Assembly: GCF_002028405.1 (NCBI RefSeq)
Contig: NZ_CP020046.1
Span: forward strand, 1,116,001 to 1,180,000
DNA from: Thiomonas intermedia
Lineage (GTDB): Bacteria > Pseudomonadota > Gammaproteobacteria > Burkholderiales > Burkholderiaceae_C
Length of the DNA stretch: 64,000 bases
Reading direction: 5' to 3'
Shown here: positions 8,871 to 18,026 of the stretch, piece after piece
Layout: the number at the start of each line of letters is the position of its first letter
How positions within the stretch are numbered: position 1 is the first letter of the stretch
The notes under the pieces: model-generated
Databases searched by the model: none
Seen by the model: the letters and a program-made list of their open reading frames with translations, nothing else
Told to the model about the DNA's origin: nothing
Position numbers and translations under genes: made by a program

Positions 8871-8967
8871 GTTGCGTCTCCTTGTCGTTATGAAAAATGC
8901 GGGGGTTGTGTCACCCCCGGTACGGCCAGCCGGAACGCCCCCGTGAGCCCGGGGCCGTTGCCGGATT

Positions 8968-10326
8968 TCAACGCCGCACGTCGGGCGCGTCGGGCGCGGC
9001 GCCGGGCGGCAAGGCGTAGTACTTTTGCACGGCCAGAGCCTCGTACAGCGGTGGCGTGAAGAAGTTCGCCACCCGGCTGCTGATCAGCGCGGTGGCCATG
9101 AGAGGAATGACCAGTCCGCCGCCATTGATCATCTCCATGACGATGACGAACGAGGTCAGCGGCGACTGGGTGACCGCCGCAAGGTAGCCGACCATGCAGA
9201 TGGCCACCAGCGCCGACTGCGGATACTGCCCGAACCACTGGCTGACCCACTGGCCGAACCCCGCGCCGATCGACAGCGAAGGCGAGAACAGTCCGCCGGG
9301 CAGTCCCGTGATGTAGGACAGCACCATGGAAAGCCACTTCACCAGCGGGTAATACCAGCTCACCTGCTCACCGTGATTCATCAGCAGGTGCCGCGCCTGG
9401 TCGTAGCCGCTGCCCCAGGTCTGCCCGCCGGTGGCGATGCCGATCACGGCGACCAGCAGGCCCAGCCCCGCGCCCCAGAGCAGCGGAGAGCGGTCGCGCC
9501 AGGCCAGCACACCGCGCGGAATCCAGCGGGCCTGCCTGAGAAGTGCCAGGTTGAAGGCCGCCCCCGCCAGCCCGCACAGCACGGCGGCGATCACCACCGG
9601 CAGGATGAAGGCGATGGGGAAGATGTCAGGCGCCGTGATCTGGCCGAAATACAGATAGTTGCCCGCCAGGGCCAGCGACACCAGGCCGGAGAACACGATG
9701 CTGGTGATCAGCACGCCGTTGGTGCGCACCTCGAAGCTGCGGGTGAGTTCCTCGATGGCGAACAGAATGCCCGCCAGCGGCGTGTTGAACGCGCCCGACA
9801 GGCCGGCCGCCGAGCCCGCCAGCAAAAGCATGCGCTCCATGCGCAGCGATACGCGCGGATAGAAACGCCGCATCTCGTACATGATCGAGGCGCCGATGTG
9901 CACCGTCGGCCCCTCGCGGCCCAGCGTCAGGCCGCCGAGCATGCCCATCAGGCCAAGACCGAGCTTGCCGATGAGGATGCGTAGGCCGAACAGCCGGGGA
10001 ATGCGGGTGTCATCGCGCTTGCCGTGCAGCGCGGCGATCACCTGCGGTATGCCGCTGCCTTCGCTGCCGTTGAACCATCGGCGGGTCATCCACACCGCGC
10101 CGCCGCTGAGCGCCGGTGTGATGATCAGGGCCAGCCACGGCCGCCCCTCGATCCAGCCCAGAAAGATGTTCAGCGCATCGTTGGCCCAGTTGGCGAACAG
10201 CACCGCGGCCAGCCCCACCAGCACCGCCCCCACCCACAGCACGCCGAAGTTCAGCCAGGATTTGCGCAGTTCTTTGCGGGTCAGGCGCCAAAGCGCGGCG
10301 GGACGATAGCGGGGGTGCATGGGCAT
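8968..10326 (-). CDS. CLC-type chloride channel or H+/Cl- antiporter
   Basis: 452 residues, a hydrophobic protein with the CLC anion-selectivity motifs GREGPTVHIG (with the gating glutamate) and GLPGGLFSPSLSIGAGFG, plus the GSGIPQ region near the N-terminus. The gating Glu is characteristic of H+-coupled exchange or gated conduction. Two in-frame ATG codons lie at 10326 and 10320; neither has a clearly better ribosome-binding site. No CBS domains are attached. It is probably ClcA/ClcB-like and may help in acid or osmotic stress. Confidence 0.9.
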   Translation of the reverse strand: MPMHPRYRPAALWRLTRKELRKSWLNFGVLWVGAVLVGLAAVLFANWANDALNIFLGWIEGRPWLALIITPALSGGAVWMTRRWFNGSEGSGIPQVIAALHGKRDDTRIPRLFGLRILIGKLGLGLMGMLGGLTLGREGPTVHIGASIMYEMRRFYPRVSLRMERMLLLAGSAAGLSGAFNTPLAGILFAIEELTRSFEVRTNGVLITSIVFSGLVSLALAGNYLYFGQITAPDIFPIAFILPVVIAAVLCGLAGAAFNLALLRQARWIPRGVLAWRDRSPLLWGAGLGLLVAVIGIATGGQTWGSGYDQARHLLMNHGEQVSWYYPLVKWLSMVLSYITGLPGGLFSPSLSIGAGFGQWVSQWFGQYPQSALVAICMVGYLAAVTQSPLTSFVIVMEMINGGGLVIPLMATALISSRVANFFTPPLYEALAVQKYYALPPGAAPDAPDVRR

Positions 10327-10592
10327 GGAGGATAAGGGGCGTCCACGGCCACCGGAGAGGTCCGAACGTCAGCGAAGCAGGGGGATGGGTCACAGCGTAA
10401 CGGCGCCATGCCCCTCAACATACTGCAGGGGGTAAATCTCAATAGAAACAAAACGTTGCCCGTGTCCATGCTTGCAACTCAGGCATTGCACTTAAGGGTT
10501 TTTACGCACTAGGATAACCCGGCATTTTTGACAAAAGTTAAAACACAGGCGCGTTCACAACCGCTGACACTTAGCGAGGAAGCCTCACCACC

Positions 10593-11384
10593 ATGCGTTC
10601 CCTTCATCAACTCACCGTGCCGGAGAAACTGCTGCATACCGGCTTCATCTTCCTGGTCTGCATCGGCCTGCTCTGCGCCGAAGCCTATCTCTACGTCACC
10701 CACGCGGGGCTGGACGGCAAGACCGGCGTGACCCTCAGGGACATCCAGATTTCGTACTACGGCAACCGCGACAGCAGCAAGCTGCAGACCGTGCTGCCCA
10801 CGATGTTCACCAACGCGGGCATTCCCAAAGAGCAATGGCCGCAACTGCAGAAGACCATCGACACCTGGGTGGTCGGCGGCCAGACCAAGGCCGAGTACGA
10901 CAGCCAGATCAAGCCCATCATCGACCAGCACTGCATGATGTGCCACAGCGTGGCCATGAGCAAACAGCTGCACAACCCGCCCCTGGCAAGCTATGACGAC
11001 GTGAAGGCCGTGGCCAAGGTCGACACCGGCATGTCGTACAACGCGATGCTGATGACCGGCATGGTGCACCTGACCATGCTCGGCCTGATCTTCTGGGTGG
11101 CGGGCTGGCTGTTCCTGCAGACGCGGGTGCACAGCCAGATCAAGGCCATTTCGGTCATCACACCGTTCATCGCCATGCTGCTCGACTTCTCCGGCTGGTT
11201 CCTCACCAAGCAGAACCCCGACTTCGCCTGGTTCGTGCTCATCGGTGGGGCGCTCTCCTGCCCGATTGCCATGCTCGAAATGGGCGTGGCCCTGCTCGAC
11301 ATGTGGATCGGCCTGCCCAAGTTCCTGCTGCAGCGCCTCGTCACCGAGGTACCCAAGAGCGTGGTGCGCACTGCAGCAGCCTGA
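10593..11384 (+). CDS. Multi-pass membrane protein with single haem c motif
   Basis: 263 residues. An N-terminal membrane helix (about 15-35) is followed by a region of about 100 residues that ends in a CMMCH haem-binding motif (Cys114, Cys117, His118), then three or four C-terminal helices (about 150-250). The layout puts the haem domain in the periplasm, held by a membrane bundle. A single tri-residue-spaced CxxCH plus Met residues nearby would allow a monohaem c-type cytochrome. I do not recognise the family. It lies alone between the CLC channel and glmU and ends at a terminator. Possible roles are electron transfer to or from the quinone pool or redox sensing. Confidence 0.7.
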   Translation: MRSLHQLTVPEKLLHTGFIFLVCIGLLCAEAYLYVTHAGLDGKTGVTLRDIQISYYGNRDSSKLQTVLPTMFTNAGIPKEQWPQLQKTIDTWVVGGQTKAEYDSQIKPIIDQHCMMCHSVAMSKQLHNPPLASYDDVKAVAKVDTGMSYNAMLMTGMVHLTMLGLIFWVAGWLFLQTRVHSQIKAISVITPFIAMLLDFSGWFLTKQNPDFAWFVLIGGALSCPIAMLEMGVALLDMWIGLPKFLLQRLVTEVPKSVVRTAAA

Positions 11385-11406
11385 CCACACGCTGAAGCGC
11401 CGCCGA

Positions 11407-11429
11407 CCCCGCCGATGCGGGGTTTTTTT
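11407..11429 (+). terminator. Rho-independent terminator after the haem c membrane protein
   Basis: CCCCGC, a four-base loop, GCGGGG and seven T residues. It lies inside the longer open frame upstream of glmU, which argues for a glmU start after this point. Confidence 0.85.
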
Positions 11430-11480
11430 CAGGCCGTCACCAGGGCCATGCCGCCATTCCCGCTCCTTAGAATGCGCGAC

Positions 11481-12881
11481 ATGACTACCGCCCCAACCCC
11501 ATCCCCCGCCCTTTCCGTCGTCGTCCTGGCCGCTGGCAAGGGCACGCGCATGCGCTCCGACCTACCCAAGGTGCTGCAGCCTCTGGCGGGCCAGCCGCTG
11601 CTGGGCCATGTGCTGGGCACCGTGCATCAGTTGGCGGCCGAGCGCGCGGTGGTGGTCACCGGCTTCGGCGCGCAGCGGGTGCGGGAGGCGTTCGCGCATC
11701 GGCCTAATCTGCCGCATTTACGTTTTGCGCTGCAGGAACCGCAGCTCGGCACCGGCCATGCGGTGCAGCAGGCGCTGCCCGAGCTGCCCGATACCGGCGT
11801 CTGCCTGGTGCTCTATGGCGATGTGCCGCTGGCGCCCGCCACCAGCCTGCTGCCGCTGGTAGCCGAGGCGCAGGCCGGGGCGCTGGCGCTGCTCACCGTC
11901 GAGCTGGACGACCCGACCGGTTATGGCCGCATCCTGCGCGATGCCGACGGCGCGGTGCAGGGCATCGTCGAACATAAAGACGCCACGCCTGCGCAGCGCG
12001 CGGTGCGCGAGTGCAACACCGGCATTCTGTGCGCGCCGGTCGCGCATTTGCGCCGCTGGCTGGGCCAGTTGCGCAACGACAACGCGCAAGGCGAGTACTA
12101 CCTCACCGATGTGGTGGCGCTGGCCGTGGCCGACGGCGTGCCGGTGCGCGCCGCCACCGTGGCCGATGCCGACGACGTGCTCGGCGTGAACGACCGCAGC
12201 CAGCTCGCGCACCTGGAGCGCGTGGTGCAACGGCGCACGGCGCGCCGCCTGCTCGACGCCGGCGTCACCCTGGCCGACCCGGCACGGCTGGACGTGCGCG
12301 GCGCCCTGCACTGCGGGCGCGACGTGTTCATCGACGTGGGCTGCGTGTTCGAGGGCGAGGTGCATCTGGCCGATGGCGCCCGCGTGGGGCCGTACGCCGT
12401 GTTGCGCGACGTGCGCGTGGGCGCGGGCACGGTCGTGCACCCCTTCTGCCATCTCGACGGCGCCAGCATCGGCGCTGGTGCCCTGATCGGGCCTTTCGCC
12501 CGCCTGCGGCCCACCACGGCGCTGGCAGATGGCGTGCACATCGGCAACTTCGTCGAAGTGAAGAACGGCACGTTGGGCCAGGGCTCCAAGGCCAATCACC
12601 TCAGCTATGTGGGCGACGCCACGGTGGGCGCGCGGGTCAACATCGGCGCGGGCACCATCGTGGCCAATTACGACGGCGCCAACAAGCACCGCACCGTCAT
12701 CGAGGACGACGCGCACACCGGTTCCAACTCCGTGCTGGTCGCCCCCATCACGGTCGGCGCAGGCGCCACCGTAGGGGCGGGCTCCACTGTCACCAAGGCG
12801 GTACCCGCCGGCGCCCTCACCGTGGCCCGCGCCCGCGCCGTGACCCTGCAGGGCTGGACACGCCCGGAGAAGAATAAATAA
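11481..12881 (+). CDS. glmU: Bifunctional UDP-GlcNAc pyrophosphorylase / GlcN-1-P acetyltransferase
   Basis: 466 residues. The N-terminal uridyltransferase domain has the [17 protein letters not shown] nucleotide-binding signature; the C-terminal left-handed beta-helix carries hexapeptide repeats and the acetyltransferase end ([16 protein letters not shown]). It makes UDP-GlcNAc from glucosamine 1-phosphate for peptidoglycan and LPS. The start is set at 11481 ([12 protein letters not shown]) because a terminator at 11407-11429 lies in the upstream extension; ATG at 11472 is an alternative. With glmS 1 kb downstream it forms the usual GlcNAc block, here separated by a divergent lrp-type gene. 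Confidence 0.95.
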   Translation: MTTAPTPSPALSVVVLAAGKGTRMRSDLPKVLQPLAGQPLLGHVLGTVHQLAAERAVVVTGFGAQRVREAFAHRPNLPHLRFALQEPQLGTGHAVQQALPELPDTGVCLVLYGDVPLAPATSLLPLVAEAQAGALALLTVELDDPTGYGRILRDADGAVQGIVEHKDATPAQRAVRECNTGILCAPVAHLRRWLGQLRNDNAQGEYYLTDVVALAVADGVPVRAATVADADDVLGVNDRSQLAHLERVVQRRTARRLLDAGVTLADPARLDVRGALHCGRDVFIDVGCVFEGEVHLADGARVGPYAVLRDVRVGAGTVVHPFCHLDGASIGAGALIGPFARLRPTTALADGVHIGNFVEVKNGTLGQGSKANHLSYVGDATVGARVNIGAGTIVANYDGANKHRTVIEDDAHTGSNSVLVAPITVGAGATVGAGSTVTKAVPAGALTVARARAVTLQGWTRPEKNK

Positions 12882-12939
12882 GGAAAGACACTAGGGGCCC
12901 AGACTGGAGACCCACGGGCGAGTCGTGGGCCACGCCCTG

Positions 12940-13230
12940 CGACGGACTCCCCCTCCCAGCCTCCCCCACGCTGTGGGGGAGGAGAAGACTGCGCTGCGCG
13001 CGATCTGCGTAAGCCCTCCCAGCCTCCCCCACGCTGTGGGGGAGGAGAAGACTGCGCTACGCGCGATCTGCGTAAGCCCTCCCAGCCTTCTCCACGCTGT
13101 GGGGGAGGAGAAAGCAGCGCGGCGCGCAATCTGCGTAATCCCATCCCAGCCTCCCCACTCTGTGGGGAATCGTGGTCACTCCCTCTCCACTTGTGGGGAG
13201 GGCCGGGGTGGGGAGCCGTTTCAACCGCCA
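12940..13230 (-). repeat. Mosaic GC-rich repeat, copy D
   Basis: About 290 bp in reverse orientation, filling most of the 389-bp gap between glmU and the lrp-type gene. It holds three modules with the CCCCCACGCTGTGGGGG hairpin at 63-bp spacing, a weaker fourth, then the CCACTTGTGGGGAGGG module. The ends are not clear: a stretch reading GCCGTTTCAA at 13219 resembles the interior edge of copy B, but the inverted repeat itself has decayed. Confidence 0.8.
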
Positions 13231-13270
13231 GCATTCCGACCCCATCAGGCCTGGAATCGCCAGGGCAACC

Positions 13271-13744
13271 TCAATCGGGCAGAGGCACCCGCGGCACGAA
13301 CTTGCTGCGATGCACCGAAAAAAAGGCCCGCACATTGCGCACCTGATGGGCCGCGGTGAACAGCCGGTGCACCAGGGCGTGGTAGGCGGGCATGTCGGCC
13401 ACCAACAGCATCAGCACGAAATCGGGGCCGGGTGAAACGCGGTAGCACTGCTGCACTTCGGGCACGTCGGCCACCAGGGTCTCGAACGCCGTCATGCGCT
13501 CGGCGGCCTGTTCGGCCAGCGTGATTTCGACAATCGCGGTCAGCCCCGCGCCGACGCGCTCGGCATTGAGCACCGCGATGCGCCGCTCGATCACGCCCGA
13601 GTCGACCAGACGGCGCACCCGCCGCAAACACGTGGGCGGCGTGAGGTGGGCGCGCTGGGCCAGCTCCTGATTGCTCAGAGAGCAATCTTGTTGCAGCACC
13701 TCCAGCAGGCGGCGATCAGCCTCGTCCAGTTCAATGGCATCCAT
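13271..13744 (-). CDS. Lrp/AsnC family transcriptional regulator (second copy)
   Basis: 157 residues with winged helix-turn-helix (about 7-60, [22 protein letters not shown]) and a C-terminal RAM domain. It is clearly different from the Lrp encoded at 7.0 kb. It is divergent from glmS with only 147 bp between the starts; that gap holds a symmetric set of ATTCC/GGAAT half-sites, which suits an autoregulated Lrp protein that may also act on glmS. This glmU / lrp / glmS order is common in Burkholderiales. Confidence 0.88.
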   Translation of the reverse strand: MDAIELDEADRRLLEVLQQDCSLSNQELAQRAHLTPPTCLRRVRRLVDSGVIERRIAVLNAERVGAGLTAIVEITLAEQAAERMTAFETLVADVPEVQQCYRVSPGPDFVLMLLVADMPAYHALVHRLFTAAHQVRNVRAFFSVHRSKFVPRVPLPD

Positions 13745-13748
13745 CCTG

Positions 13749-13804
13749 ATTCCATAAATTGTTTGGTTTTGGAATTTTATTCCGACATGCCAATGACATG
13801 GAAT
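13749..13804. promoter_or_regulatory. Candidate Lrp operator between lrp and glmS
   Basis: Four half-sites stand symmetrically around 13777: ATTCC at 13749, GGAAT at 13771, ATTCC at 13779 and GGAAT at 13800. The inner pair forms the palindrome GGAATTTTATTCC in AT-rich DNA. Arrays of such half-sites at roughly two-turn spacing are what Lrp octamers bind. This is inference; no consensus for this protein is known to me. Confidence 0.5.
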
Positions 13805-13891
13805 CCATCTTCATTTTTCGTGAAATATTGCCAGCCCATTTCATGCCCGCCTGCCTATCATGGCGCCCAATCCAACCGTAGGAGTCTGTTC

Positions 13892-15727
<1,836 letters not shown>

Positions 15728-15751
15728 GGCTGGGCGGCAGGCGATGAATTT

Positions 15752-15820
15752 TGTTCCCGATAAAAATAGTCGAAAACAGATTATTAAAGTCGAAAACGCG
15801 GCAATAAAGTCGAAAACGAT
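15752..15820 (+). repeat. Tn7-type right end with three TnsB-like sites
   Basis: Terminal TGTTCCCG is followed by three copies of a motif with core AGTCGAAAAC, at 15768, 15788 and 15808; the third reads GGCAATAAAGTCGAAAACG. The Tn7 right end begins TGTGGGCG followed by contiguous sites of the form ACAATAAAGTCTTAAAC (established knowledge). The match in terminal trinucleotide, site core, site spacing and distance from glmS is close. Confidence 0.72.
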
Positions 15821-16014
15821 CTGAAGGTCAGAAACTTCTGGCCAAGATTGGGGTCTCGTCAGTGTGGCGGCCTGGTGGCATGGCCACCGCACAGGGGGTA
15901 GCCTGCCTTGGTGGGGTCGTGCGTAGCTCGCCCATGCACTGAGGGCAAGTGGTGCCAGTGGAATTTCAGTTAAACGCCGTCCCGCGCCATCACGAGAGCC
16001 TGTTCAGCGTTGCC

Positions 16015-16389
16015 CTAAGCCACTTCGGCCTGCAGGCTCAGGCGTTGTGCTGTCGCGCGGACCTCCCGCATGCGGCCATGTCCGGGCAGGACTTTCTCGT
16101 CCACGGTCACCATGCCTGCGGCCTGCAGGATGTCCACGTCGCGCTTGACTGCGCTGCGATCCCTGTGCAGCCGTTCGGCGATGGCGGTGATCGAGCCAGG
16201 TTCGTCTTTCACGGCACGGAACAGAGCCAGACGTGCTTCTGTGATGAGCCGCATCATGTCCGATGGGTCCTCAAAGCTCAAGACGTGTTCATCCGCCATC
16301 GTCTCGCCTTGGTCGGCCGCCTGGGCAACGCGCCGCCCCCGCTTGAAAAAGTCTGCGTCGTTGCCCGTGGTGATGATGAGCTTGGTCAT
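16015..16389 (-). CDS. TumA-like HTH antitoxin (HVO_A0114 family)
   Basis: 124 residues. After a short N-terminal part with a basic patch (KRGRR), residues about 55-110 form a winged helix-turn-helix (SITAIAERLHRDRSAVKRDVDILQ) like MarR/ArsR proteins. The family is usually found as the second gene after a TumE/DUF6516 toxin gene, and here it overlaps that gene by four bases (ATGA). It would neutralise the toxin and repress the operon. The pair lies inside the island behind glmS. Confidence 0.72.
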   Translation of the reverse strand: MTKLIITTGNDADFFKRGRRVAQAADQGETMADEHVLSFEDPSDMMRLITEARLALFRAVKDEPGSITAIAERLHRDRSAVKRDVDILQAAGMVTVDEKVLPGHGRMREVRATAQRLSLQAEVA

Positions 16390-16682
16390 GGTGCCTTCCT
16401 CAATGCTGTCCAGTCCTGTTCGAAACGTGCTTCGATGTCCTCGAACGATACGAAAGCCACCGGCTCAACGCGCCCGAAGGAATGCCTGTGGTGACCATCG
16501 TGCGCATTGTCGTAGCCGATGACGCGACCGTTGTCTCCTCTGTGGAGCGTATGGTTGATGTAGGCCAGGTTGTAGCGTGTGATGCGACCGTTGGCATCGA
16601 CCCAGATTTCCCGGCGCAGCAATCCATTGCCACGCTTGTCGGAAATCTTGTGCGTTTCGTCGTACCGCTTTTGATCAGCCAT
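16386..16682 (-). CDS. TumE-like toxin (DUF6516 family)
   Basis: 98 residues, start chosen at MADQKRYDET. The body shows the features of the TumE/DUF6516 family: LLRREIWVDANGRITRYNLAYIN, then a GYDNAHDGHHRHSFG stretch rich in His, which may hold the active site. TumE-type proteins are toxins paired with HTH antitoxins; the biochemical activity is not known to me. Translation is coupled to the downstream antitoxin by an ATGA overlap. The sequence GATAAAAT lies about 6-13 bases upstream of the ATG and could be a -10 box of a leaderless message, which is speculative. Confidence 0.72.
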   Translation of the reverse strand: MADQKRYDETHKISDKRGNGLLRREIWVDANGRITRYNLAYINHTLHRGDNGRVIGYDNAHDGHHRHSFGRVEPVAFVSFEDIEARFEQDWTALRKAP

Positions 16683-16788
16683 GACATATTTTATCACTGC
16701 TGAGATCACGACGGGGTACGCCCGGAAGTGCGCTGCGCGCAAGCCTCCACCCATGCGGAAGTCTGCTCAAAAGGGAGTACCGGTGGCA

Positions 16789-16863
16789 TTGAACAGCGAG
16801 GCAATCAGTGACGAGAACCGGGCGCGCTACGGCACTGACATCGATCGGATCGGCCCCATGCTC
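16789..16863 (+). pseudogene. 5' fragment of a sacsin/GHKL-type ATPase gene
   Basis: The frame encodes NSEAISDENRARYGTDIDRIGPMLY. The pattern ENR-x-RYG-x-x-I-x-RIGPMLL is the start of large GHKL/sacsin-like ATPase proteins, several of which occur in defence loci. Only about 25 residues remain; similarity stops where the IS110 fragment begins, so the gene was probably cut by that insertion and then lost. Assignment rests on a short match. Confidence 0.4.
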
Positions 16864-16865
16864 TA

Positions 16866-17090
16866 CGCATCAAGTCGGTCGAACAGCAGGCCCTGCAGGG
16901 CCCGCATTGCACCCGCTCGTTGTGGATGAGCACCCGCACCAGCAGCATCAGGAGCGGCCTACGCGTTGCCGCACTTGAAGGTACGAGGTGCATTGCGCGC
17001 GTCGCCGCAAAGCTCGCCCTTTGGCTGGCCAAGTCCGTCATCAGAAACAGATCCGATGTGACCGTAAATAATGCTAAATCGGTCGAATAA
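16866..17090 (+). pseudogene. IS110-family transposase fragment
   Basis: In frame from 16866 the sequence reads IKSVEQQALQGPHCTRSLWM and then STRTSSIRSG, which is the conserved central region of IS110/IS1111 transposases (IKSVEQQ-x-x-Q-x-L-H-R-x-RS-x-W, TRTSRIN). After about 35 residues the similarity fades and the frame stops at 17088-17090. Neither the DEDD catalytic N-terminus nor the C-terminal part is present. Confidence 0.65.
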
Positions 17091-17287
17091 AGGCGTTCTG
17101 TTGATACCGCCGACCGGGCGTCCAAGCCCTTGATGAGCGGGCGCGACGTTGGGGATCGGGGCAAGCAGATTTCGTCAGGCTGCCTCCCCCATGTGGATTT
17201 CCAGCGATGCGTCCGGCGAACCGTTGGCGTTGGACGAATCCGTTCGCGACTTTATTGATGCGTTTTGCTCGGCACGTTGCCTTTGAG

Positions 17288-17382
17288 CGGCGTCTGTCTT
17301 CGACTTCGGAACGGACCGCGGCTGCAACGGTGTGGCGCCGGTCCGCGTCACGAAGGCCCGGCGTTTTCGACTCTATTTGCCA
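17288..17382 (-). repeat. Reversed Tn7-like TnsB sites near panD
   Basis: GTTTTCGAC at 17363-17371, followed by TCTATTTGCC; the reverse complement GGCAAATAGAGTCGAAAAC matches the glmS-proximal site GGCAATAAAGTCGAAAAC. A weaker copy, GTCTTCGACTTCGGAAC, lies at about 17291. Inverted orientation relative to 15768-15820 fits the two ends of one element. The outer boundary is not resolved. Confidence 0.5.
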
Positions 17383-17396
17383 GGAAAAGCCCAGCT

Positions 17397-17783
17397 CTAC
17401 GGCTTCATCGACGCTATTCGATTGTGGGCGTCCAGGAGCGCGATGCGAGGACGAAAGGTGCGCGCCGTGGCGTCGTCCATCGGTGCATAGGTGCAAATGA
17501 TGAGCAAATCGCCCAGGGCCGCATGACGTGCAGCGGAGCCGTTGAGTGTGATGCGACCGCTGCCATGCGGCTCGACGATGGCGTAGGTGCTCAGTCGCGC
17601 CCCGTTGGTCACGTTGTAGATCTCGATCTGCTCACCCGGCAGAATGTCGCAGGCCTCCAGCAAGGCTTGATCGATTCCGCACGACCCCTCGTAATGCAGG
17701 TCGGCGCCCGTCAGCGTGGCGCGGTGCAGTTTGGCGCGCAACATGATGCGGTCTGCAGGCCGCGTGTCGGAAGTCTTTGACAT
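17397..17783 (-). CDS. panD: Aspartate 1-decarboxylase precursor
   Basis: 128 residues. It makes beta-alanine for pantothenate using a pyruvoyl group formed by self-cleavage between Gly and Ser of the motif YEGSCGID; the usual form is GSCAID, so Ala is replaced by Gly two residues after the nucleophilic Ser. The proton-donor and active-site segments (KLHRATLTGADLHYEG, NVTNGARLSTY, NGSAARHAALGDLLII) are present. The start at MSKTSDTRP adds a short N-terminal extension to the common MLRAKLH start. The C-terminus (AHNRIASMKP) abuts the Tn7-like end and may have been altered by it. Confidence 0.92.
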   Translation of the reverse strand: MSKTSDTRPADRIMLRAKLHRATLTGADLHYEGSCGIDQALLEACDILPGEQIEIYNVTNGARLSTYAIVEPHGSGRITLNGSAARHAALGDLLIICTYAPMDDATARTFRPRIALLDAHNRIASMKP

Positions 17784-17908
17784 GGTTTCGGCCCAGGTTC
17801 TCTGGGCATGCAAGATTCGTAGAGCCGCTTACTTTATCGCGACCATGGCGGCGCTTCCGGCCATGCTCGCGGCGAGCGGCCCGCTGCACGGCCCCTGATC
17901 TGCAGCTC

Positions 17909-17947
17909 CCGTGCCTTCGGCGCCCGTTGCGAGCGCCGAAGGCACGG
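17909..17947. repeat. Perfect 15-bp inverted repeat
   Basis: CCGTGCCTTCGGCGC and its exact reverse complement, separated by nine bases. It lies between the divergent panD and ECF sigma factor genes. There is no T-run, so it is not a standard terminator; it may be a REP-like element or a regulatory site. Confidence 0.7.
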
Positions 17948-18026
17948 ATATTCCGATACTCTTGGGGACCGGACGGACGCCCTCGCGATCACCCGCTCCA
18001 CCGCACCCCAGCCCCCTCGTCGCCCC

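Larger units (their letters stand above)
15752..17390 (+). mobile_element. Putative decayed Tn7-like island at attTn7
   Basis: The segment between the glmS and panD stop codons. It opens with TGTTCCCG exactly 25 bp after the glmS stop and three 20-bp-spaced repeats that resemble Tn7 TnsB-binding sites. Opposite-orientation copies of the same motif lie near 17363 and, weaker, near 17293, as expected for the other end. Inside are a TumE/TumA-like toxin-antitoxin pair, a fragment of an ATPase gene and a fragment of an IS110-type transposase. No tnsABCD genes are present and I cannot find a clean terminal ACA or a 5-bp target duplication at the right boundary, so the element is non-autonomous or eroded. 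The right limit is approximate. Confidence 0.55.
16683..17396. other. Degenerate region of gene fragments between the toxin gene and panD
   Basis: 714 bp without an intact gene. It holds the ATPase-gene fragment (16789-16863), the IS110 fragment (16866-17090) and then about 300 bp in which no family could be recognised; a short frame near 17193 reads MWISSDASGEPLALDESVRD and may be another remnant. The last 110 bp contain the reversed Tn7-like sites. Confidence 0.55.

Noticed and set aside
15949-16494. 181-codon plus-strand frame behind glmS
   Set aside because: It is antisense to the TumA/TumE-like pair, which has coupled starts and recognisable domains.
17423-17430. TGTGGGCG resembling the Tn7 terminus
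   Set aside because: It is in the wrong orientation for a right-hand boundary and encodes part of PanD (DAHN); taken as chance.
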